Shown here piece by piece: positions 44,227 through 48,677 of a stretch of 48,677 nucleotides of DNA. The DNA comes from a virus. Numbering within the stretch: position 1 is the first letter of the stretch; the number at the start of each line of letters is the position of its first letter. The DNA lies in the IMG/VR virus record IMGVR_UViG_3300031759_000043, positions 1-48,677 of that record; one strand, 5' to 3'. The notes under the pieces are model-generated. The model was not told the origin of the DNA, did no database searches, and was given only the letters and a program-made list of their open reading frames with translations. Position numbers and translations under genes: made by a program.

Positions 44227-44977
44227 CACTGAGATCTACCACGGACCCGGTGACTACCGGGTGAACGTGCAGCAGTACACGGGGAACACGCGGATCATCC
44301 TGCAGCGGTGGCCGGTCGTGGCTGTCAGCTCAGTGAAAGTAGCTCCGAATGCGATTTTCCCGCGACAGTGGACCACGCTGCCTACCGGATACTACGAGAT
44401 CGAGTATCCGGCGTCTGGCATTTTCGGGTCCGCGCAGCCGACCGGGTCTGGTGACGGCGGCCAGGCGATCATCCTCGCACCCGGGTACGTCAACTGGGGC
44501 ATGGGGAGGCAGGGATGGGTCATCCAAGTGCAGTACGTCAACGGCTGGCCGCATGCGGGGCTGATTGCGTCGTGCGTCGCTGGAGCTACCACGCTGACGG
44601 TTGATGACTGCACCGGCTGGGCAATTCCGCAGGCCGAGACCGGACTGGTCGGGGCGACTGCGACTATCTATGACGGCGGCCAGCAGGAAGTTATCCAGGT
44701 GACTGCGACGTCGGTGACAAGCGGCCCGGGGACGCTGACGCTTGCATCAGGGACTAGTTTCGCACATGACTCGAATGTCGGCATCATTATCTCGACTATT
44801 CCCCGTGACCTGCAGTGGGCGACCATCTTGCTAGCAAGTGCTGAGGCGCTAGCGCGCGGCGCAACATCGACCACGGTACAGGAAGTGTCCGGCAAGGCGC
44901 AGAACTCCTCAGCACGAATGGACACTCTCCGGCATGATGCCCACCGGATCTTGTCTACGTTCAAGAGGGTGATCTAG
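44021..44977 (+). CDS. Head-tail connector-like protein, 318 aa
   Basis: ATG at 44021 follows GGAGGAAACCAG. The N-terminal helical part (LAEQANICGRATSEADGVIN) and C-terminal helical part (LQWATILLASAEALARG ... LRHDAHRILSTFKRVI) enclose a large beta insert (TTLTVDDCTGWAIPQAETGL ... GTLTLASGTSFAHDSNVG). Phage adaptor proteins of the gp6 type have this helical core and lie right after the capsid genes, and the inserted beta domain is seen in some of them. The order connector, terminator, tail proteins supports the call. Confidence 0.65.
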   Translation: MTMPAYGPVSPYVTPQMLISAPTGISWNTIPPGSGVTPIQRLAEQANICGRATSEADGVINQIIRATIDTEIYHGPGDYRVNVQQYTGNTRIILQRWPVVAVSSVKVAPNAIFPRQWTTLPTGYYEIEYPASGIFGSAQPTGSGDGGQAIILAPGYVNWGMGRQGWVIQVQYVNGWPHAGLIASCVAGATTLTVDDCTGWAIPQAETGLVGATATIYDGGQQEVIQVTATSVTSGPGTLTLASGTSFAHDSNVGIIISTIPRDLQWATILLASAEALARGATSTTVQEVSGKAQNSSARMDTLRHDAHRILSTFKRVI

Positions 44978-44980
44978 CCG

Positions 44981-45493
44981 ATGCCGATCGTATCCTGCCA
45001 GAACGCGATTGTCGGTATTCTGCAAGGGCTGCCGATGCCCAACGGCAATTACCTGCTGGAAGCGTACGTCACGCCGCCGGACCCCGAGACCGACTACACA
45101 AACCCGCATATTTACATCTGGCCGACCAAGGGTATGGAGTCGCGCAACCCGATGGACGGCGGAGCAATCCCCCGGAACACAGGAGTCGGAACGCCATCAG
45201 GGACTAAACCCATCCGGCATCATATGGAGGCGTTTCTGCGGTGGTACGCCAACAATGATGACGTGAGCGCGGACACCTGGTTCCCCGGTATGGTTGACGC
45301 AGTGATGTGGGCACTTCGGACGGCGACCGATCCGCTGGTCGTCACGGATCCGTACACTGACATCGAGACGCAGCTGATCGGGATCGGTGAGGAGATGGAT
45401 TACATGATCACAATCCGCGCAACCGAAGATGAAGCGTACAATATGTATGACTGCTTGATCAGCCTCCCGCTCTGGGAGATTATTCACGCTTAG
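44981..45493 (+). CDS. Tail terminator/neck-like protein, 170 aa
   Basis: ATG follows GAGGGTGATCTAGCCG. The mixed alpha/beta sequence (IVGILQGLPMPNGNYLLEAY, PIRHHMEAFLRWYANNDDV, TQLIGIGEEMDYMITIRATE) fits in size and position the small neck or tail-terminator proteins between connector and major tail protein in siphoviruses. No motif is decisive. Confidence 0.6.
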   Translation: MPIVSCQNAIVGILQGLPMPNGNYLLEAYVTPPDPETDYTNPHIYIWPTKGMESRNPMDGGAIPRNTGVGTPSGTKPIRHHMEAFLRWYANNDDVSADTWFPGMVDAVMWALRTATDPLVVTDPYTDIETQLIGIGEEMDYMITIRATEDEAYNMYDCLISLPLWEIIHA

Positions 45494-45549
45494 CAGCTGT
45501 TCGCAGCCCCTCCAAGGGGATACCTACCAGCGGAAGGGACTGGGAACCA

Positions 45550-45810
45550 GTGACCTACCAGCTTATATATCCTGGTTATCGTGACATGGCTACAGGCAAG
45601 ACTCTCGTTGTCACGCCTGGCAGTGCCTACACCATCGCTCTCACAGGGGGAGCGATCACGTCGACTCCCGCGTACCCGAATGACGGGCGCTGGACGAGCA
45701 CCACGACATTCGTGTCGATGGAAGATAAGTCCACGAAGTACGAGAAGCCGCCGAAGCCTGACGCTGAACCGGTAACGGATGCGCTCAGCACGATAAAGGA
45801 AGGGGCCTGA
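45550..45810 (+). CDS. Small protein upstream of the major tail protein, 86 aa
   Basis: GTG at 45550, behind GGGACTGGGAACCA. The beta-rich first half (TYQLIYPGYRDMATGKTLVV, PAYPNDGRWTSTTTFVS) and Lys/Pro/Glu-rich end suggest a small virion or assembly protein. It stops 1 nt before the start of the tail protein gene, so they are translationally linked. Confidence 0.6.
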   Translation: MTYQLIYPGYRDMATGKTLVVTPGSAYTIALTGGAITSTPAYPNDGRWTSTTTFVSMEDKSTKYEKPPKPDAEPVTDALSTIKEGA

Positions 45811-45811
45811 T

Positions 45812-47146
45812 ATGCCCGGAGTGAACCCAGTTGTCGGAGTTCAGCCTACGGCTGTTGCTCCTTCCGAGAGAAGCTGGCTCGGGGTGGGACGGGAGCTGAC
45901 GGCCGGAACGGCGGTGCTGCCCACCAACACCATCCCGTCCGACCCGAAGAACTTCAGTCCTGAAGACACGCCGAAGTTCCTTCCGGATGAAGCCATTCGC
46001 GGTCAGATGGCGCTGCTGTACAACGAGATCCTCGGCCCGGCGGATGGTACCTTTTCGTTTGGCGGACCCAACTTCCTGGACTCGCACGGATTCTGGCTTG
46101 ACAACATCTTCGGCGACTTGTCCTCGGGGTACAATGGCACGTTCACGGCGACTGCCCCGACGATTACCACGGCTCCCGGCGTGGGGGCGACCGTTGTCAC
46201 GGTGACAGCGGCTTCGACTGGGTATCCGGCGGGGACGTACATCCAGCTGGAGCCGTCTGCTAGCACGATTGCCGAAGTTGTCAAGGTGACTGGCACGACT
46301 GCGACCCTTATCTACTTCGGGAACAACCCGCTGCGATTCGCGCATGGAATCGGCGGGTCGGTGTACACTATCGGCACATCGCCTGGTGCGACGTTCACGC
46401 ACACGTTCGCGCTACTCAACCAGACGCTCGGCTACGCCGGAATTCCGGGTGCGCAGCCGCCGACGCATACGATTACCGACAACACTAATATCATCACCGG
46501 CACGACGCAGACGTACGGTCCTGCCAACCCCTACGGAGCACGTGCCTACCCGATGGCGTGCGTGTCGGCTCTCGACTTCTCGGGCAATGCCGAGCAGCTG
46601 ATTGATGTCAAGGTGACGGGGAACTGCTGGCCATCGGTTGTTCCGGCAACAACCGCTACCAACGTCGTGTCCAACGTGATTCCGGTTGCGGCATGGCGGT
46701 CCCAGGTGTACCTCGGCGGAGTCGGCACTGCGAATGCAGTGTACAATGTGTCGGACTGGCAGATCAACCTCAAGCGCGAGCTGCATGTGTACTTTACAGC
46801 TCAGTCTGCTCAAACGCCGTTCATTATCGCGCGTGGGCCGTTCTCGGCTTCGGGCACTATGGCGTTCAGTGTCGCTTCGGACGACACGGATTTGTACCTC
46901 ATGCTGGAAAACATTCAGCCTCAGACTCAGATCACGCTCACTAACGGGCTCACTGGCACCAGCGCTATCACGCTGACGTTCAACATGCAGGTGACGGCCT
47001 TCGTCAAGGACAAGGTGACTCGTAACTCGGTGCTCATAGGATACGAAGCCTCGTGGGATGCAGTTGCCAACGCGATCAACGTAGGCGGAAGTGGTGGATT
47101 GGCTCCCATCTCTGTTAGTTTGACGAATGCGCAACCCACCTACTGA
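45812..47146 (+). CDS. Major tail protein, 444 aa
   Basis: ATG follows AAAGGAAGGGGCC. The sequence opens with NPVVGVQPTAVAPSERSWLG and runs through beta-rich segments typical of tail tube proteins (IRGQMALLYNEILGPADGTF; VSALDFSGNAEQLIDVKVTG). A Gly/Thr-rich insert (residues about 105-165) resembles an Ig-like domain. Size and order, directly before the tail-assembly chaperone pair, strongly support major tail tube protein. Confidence 0.75.
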   Translation: MPGVNPVVGVQPTAVAPSERSWLGVGRELTAGTAVLPTNTIPSDPKNFSPEDTPKFLPDEAIRGQMALLYNEILGPADGTFSFGGPNFLDSHGFWLDNIFGDLSSGYNGTFTATAPTITTAPGVGATVVTVTAASTGYPAGTYIQLEPSASTIAEVVKVTGTTATLIYFGNNPLRFAHGIGGSVYTIGTSPGATFTHTFALLNQTLGYAGIPGAQPPTHTITDNTNIITGTTQTYGPANPYGARAYPMACVSALDFSGNAEQLIDVKVTGNCWPSVVPATTATNVVSNVIPVAAWRSQVYLGGVGTANAVYNVSDWQINLKRELHVYFTAQSAQTPFIIARGPFSASGTMAFSVASDDTDLYLMLENIQPQTQITLTNGLTGTSAITLTFNMQVTAFVKDKVTRNSVLIGYEASWDAVANAINVGGSGGLAPISVSLTNAQPTY

Positions 47147-47169
47147 CGTTCCGCCTCTCACTCCAGCGC

Positions 47170-47198
47170 TTGACACTACTCCTCGATCGTGCTAGACT
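47170..47198 (+). promoter_or_regulatory. Promoter TTGACA-17-TAGACT before the chaperone genes
   Basis: Perfect -35, 17-nt spacer, good -10. Transcription would start near 47204 and meet the intrinsic terminator at 47229-47264 after about 25-60 nt. Confidence 0.8.
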
Positions 47199-47228
47199 CT
47201 TCCATGGTGGACTCCCTCTGGTTCACTC

Positions 47229-47264
47229 GCCCGGGACGGCTCCCCACCGTCCCGGGCACTTTTT
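47229..47264 (+). terminator. Intrinsic terminator right after the promoter
   Basis: GCCCGGGACGG and CCGTCCCGGGC, 11 perfect pairs, 7-nt loop, followed after AC by TTTTT. It is the only hairpin in the window with a clear T-run. It would stop transcripts from the major tail gene and from the promoter at 47170, leaving a short RNA of about 60 nt, unless antiterminated. Confidence 0.8.
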
Positions 47265-47289
47265 CCATCTTAGCACAGGAGCGTAGCGA

Positions 47290-47700
47290 ATGCCTGAAAA
47301 AATCAGTGCCGTCGAGCCCGTCGAGCCCGTCAAGCGCGTGCTCAAGCCGATTGAGCGTGTCGAACTCCCGTCTGGCGGCTGGATCGAGTACCGCACCGGC
47401 CTCAAGGCAAGCGACAAGTTCGCCGTGCAGGATGCGGTGGTGCTTGAGTACACCGACGGTGAGGCCCGCAAGATTCGCGGCGGGACCACGAACGTGATGC
47501 GTAACGCCCTCCTCGCTCGCATCATCACCGCCTGGTCATTCGAGGGCATCCCGATCCCCGCTCAGAACATCGCCGGGGTGGACACTCTCGGTGACACGCT
47601 AGACATCGACGACTACAACGTCCTCGCGGAGGACGTATCCTCGCTGCTGGACAAGGTGGCGTTCACCTCGTCCCCAAACCAGCGGAAGTCAGGCAGCTAA
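47290..47700 (+). CDS. Tail assembly chaperone, first frame (G-like), 136 aa
   Basis: ATG follows CAGGAGCGTAGCG. The product (LKPIERVELPSGGWIEYRTG, ADVSSLLDKVAF-like end) has the size and position of lambda gpG-type chaperones between major tail protein and tape measure. Close to its end it contains C CCA AAC (47673-47679), read TCC CCA AAC in frame, a canonical -1 slippery site. A fraction of ribosomes should shift into the next frame to make the longer G-T protein. Confidence 0.75.
   Translation: MPEKISAVEPVEPVKRVLKPIERVELPSGGWIEYRTGLKASDKFAVQDAVVLEYTDGEARKIRGGTTNVMRNALLARIITAWSFEGIPIPAQNIAGVDTLGDTLDIDDYNVLAEDVSSLLDKVAFTSSPNQRKSGS
47673..47679 (+). promoter_or_regulatory. -1 ribosomal frameshift site C CCA AAC
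   Basis: The heptamer CCCAAAC has the X XXY YYZ form in the frame of the upstream gene. A -1 slip puts ribosomes in the frame of 47712-47930, which is open upstream to this point. The arrangement matches the conserved frameshift in tail-assembly chaperone pairs. Confidence 0.75.
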
Positions 47701-47711
47701 CCTCCGTTTTC

Positions 47712-47930
47712 ATGGCGGACGGACGGGGCACGCTGCCTGACAGGCTGCATCCGCGCGTAGTGACGTCGCGCTGGTACGCAAAGGCTTACGGCTGGACCCC
47801 CGATCAGGTAGCTGAGCTGCCGATCGAGGAATACGAGTGGCTTCCGGCGATCGAGATGGCTGAGTCCGACGCGATAGCCGCGCGGCAGAAGCAGGACGAA
47901 GTGCGGAATCGACCGAGAAGGAGGCGGTAA
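47712..47930 (+). CDS. Tail assembly chaperone extension frame (T-like), 72 aa from its ATG
   Basis: This frame is open upstream to the slippery site, and the ATG at 47712 lacks a good ribosome site, so it is most likely expressed as the C-terminal extension of the preceding protein by -1 frameshifting. The sequence (VVTSRWYAKAYGWTPDQVAE, PIEEYEWLPAIEMAESDAIA) is helical with the W-x-x-D-x-V-x-x-L-P pattern common in T-domains. It ends with basic RNRPRRRR. G-T fusion proteins escort the tape measure protein during tail assembly. Confidence 0.7.
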   Translation: MADGRGTLPDRLHPRVVTSRWYAKAYGWTPDQVAELPIEEYEWLPAIEMAESDAIAARQKQDEVRNRPRRRR

Positions 47931-47932
47931 GC

Positions 47933-48445
47933 ATGGCAGATCCGGATGCCCTGCTGTCACAACTGACGGGACTGCAGCTCCGTGGCATGCGAACCTCCCC
48001 GGTAGTCGCGGCGGCGATGGGCCGTGCCTTTCACGACCGGCTGGTCAACGTCACTCTCAAAACGTACTCGCACCCGATGTACACCCGCACTCCTGCTCCG
48101 CCTGGCGGACCGCCTGCCTACATGGGGGGTGAGCTGGCACTCTCTGTCACGATGGAGGTGAAAGGAGGCATGTCCACTTCTCGGGCCTGGGTCGGGCCGC
48201 ACACTATCTATGCGGCAGTGCAGGAGTTCGGTGCGGAGATTGACGTCAAGCATACTACGACTGACCGCTGGGGACGCACGATTCCGGGCTTCATGCGCTG
48301 GTTCAACGACGGCAGTTTCTGGTACAAGCGGCACGTGTCCATTCCCCCGCGCCCGTACATGAAAATCACCCGTGATGCAATGATAGCAGACGGGTCACTG
48401 CACCGGGCTGCGAAAGCGGCATTCCTCGGCGTGATGGAGACGTGA
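47933..48445 (+). CDS. HK97 gp10-like tail/neck protein, 170 aa
   Basis: ATG follows GGAGGCGGTAAGC. The pattern of a helix (VVAAAMGRAFHDRLVNVT), a PPGGPPAYMGGELALSV loop, then WVGPHTIYAAVQEFGAEIDV and PPRPYMKITRDA is that of HK97 gp10-type tail-completion or neck proteins (the E-F/Y-G and P-R-P motifs). In most phages this gene lies before the major tail protein; here it follows the chaperones, a shuffled order. Confidence 0.75.
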   Translation: MADPDALLSQLTGLQLRGMRTSPVVAAAMGRAFHDRLVNVTLKTYSHPMYTRTPAPPGGPPAYMGGELALSVTMEVKGGMSTSRAWVGPHTIYAAVQEFGAEIDVKHTTTDRWGRTIPGFMRWFNDGSFWYKRHVSIPPRPYMKITRDAMIADGSLHRAAKAAFLGVMET

Positions 48446-48448
48446 GCT

Positions 48449-48677
48449 ATGGGTGACCTGGACCCTATCGAGCAGGAGTTTATCGCCGACGTTGCTCGCT
48501 ATCTAGCCGGTCTGGAATCGATGATCCAGATGGGGCGTGAGTTCGTTGAACAGAATGCTGAGGACATCGCCTCGGTAGAGGCGCTGCAAGTTGAAATCGA
48601 TCATCTTGAGGGCAAGATCATCGAGATCAGGACGATGTACAGCAGTAACGTTCCAGATGGCGAAGCTGCACGGCTAG
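48449..48677 (+). CDS. Start of a helical protein, cut by the window edge
   Basis: ATG at 48449, 3 nt after the previous stop. The 76 visible residues (MGDLDPIEQEFIADVARYLA, ALQVEIDHLEGKIIEIRTMY) are helical and acidic. The position suggests a tail protein or an accessory to the tape measure. The stop codon is outside the window. Confidence 0.6.
   Translation, partial: MGDLDPIEQEFIADVARYLAGLESMIQMGREFVEQNAEDIASVEALQVEIDHLEGKIIEIRTMYSSNVPDGEAARL

Noticed and set aside
47204-47497. Leaderless frame starting near the 47170 promoter
   Set aside because: ATG is 5, not 6, nt after the -10 box, the frame runs through the intrinsic terminator and then out of frame over the chaperone gene with a Ser-rich shadow sequence.

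Overview
The window looks like the left and central part of a tailed (siphovirus-type) phage genome, most likely infecting an actinobacterium such as Streptomyces. Evidence: GC-rich codon usage, GTG starts, dense 4-base overlaps (ATGA/GTGA), leaderless transcripts with near-perfect sigma-70-type promoters, a head-to-tail structural run (terminase, portal-MuF, protease, capsid, connectors, major tail protein, tail-assembly chaperones), two tRNA genes and no chromosomal or plasmid housekeeping genes. Host assignment is inference; no integrase or repressor is recognised.

Left arm (1-11,734, minus strand): small, mostly unrecognised genes, many with Cys-pair zinc-binding motifs, plus a P-loop kinase, a metallophosphoesterase and a family of related proteins at 9.6-11.7 kb. 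Most have AAGGAAGG-type ribosome sites and intergenic hairpins. A non-coding block at 4.46-5.68 kb holds large inverted repeats and an ordered array of short iterated sites. It is a candidate origin or operator region separating two leftward operons.

Hub (11.73-12.62 kb): divergent promoters, an initiator-like tRNA-Met and a tRNA-Tyr. Rightward from 12.6 kb come small genes, an NlpC/P60-like protein, and a secreted LysM/transglycosylase-like protein behind a promoter and structured leader that resembles the ydaO (c-di-AMP) riboswitch.

Modification island (15.95-22.19 kb): ParB-like protein, probable amino acid:DNA transferase (aGPT-PPlase-like), SAM methyltransferase, amidoligase, low-molecular-weight phosphatase, FAD-dependent oxidoreductase, P-loop kinase of the 5-hydroxymethyluracil DNA kinase type, and a TET/JBP-like 2OG-Fe(II) dioxygenase. 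Together they read as a multi-step DNA base hypermodification pathway: oxidise the base methyl group, phosphorylate, replace with an amino compound, then trim or extend.

Packaging and head (22.2-47.1 kb): small terminase; large terminase split by a 353-residue intein at the Walker A cysteine, with an HNH endonuclease gene lying antisense inside the intein; two adhesin-like proteins sharing an N-terminal module; a 1360-residue portal-MuF-Nudix-ParB-like fusion; a 991-residue protease-scaffold; a capsid protein with an Ig-like insertion; connectors and major tail protein. Tail start (47.1 kb to end): a promoter immediately followed by an intrinsic terminator, then two chaperone frames joined by a C CCA AAC slippery site, a gp10-like protein and a partial gene.

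The most notable observations are the antisense HNH gene within the terminase intein, the proposed hypermodification pathway, the riboswitch-like leader, and a family of leaderless promoters with exactly 6 nt between -10 box and start codon, several with the -35 box in a hairpin loop.
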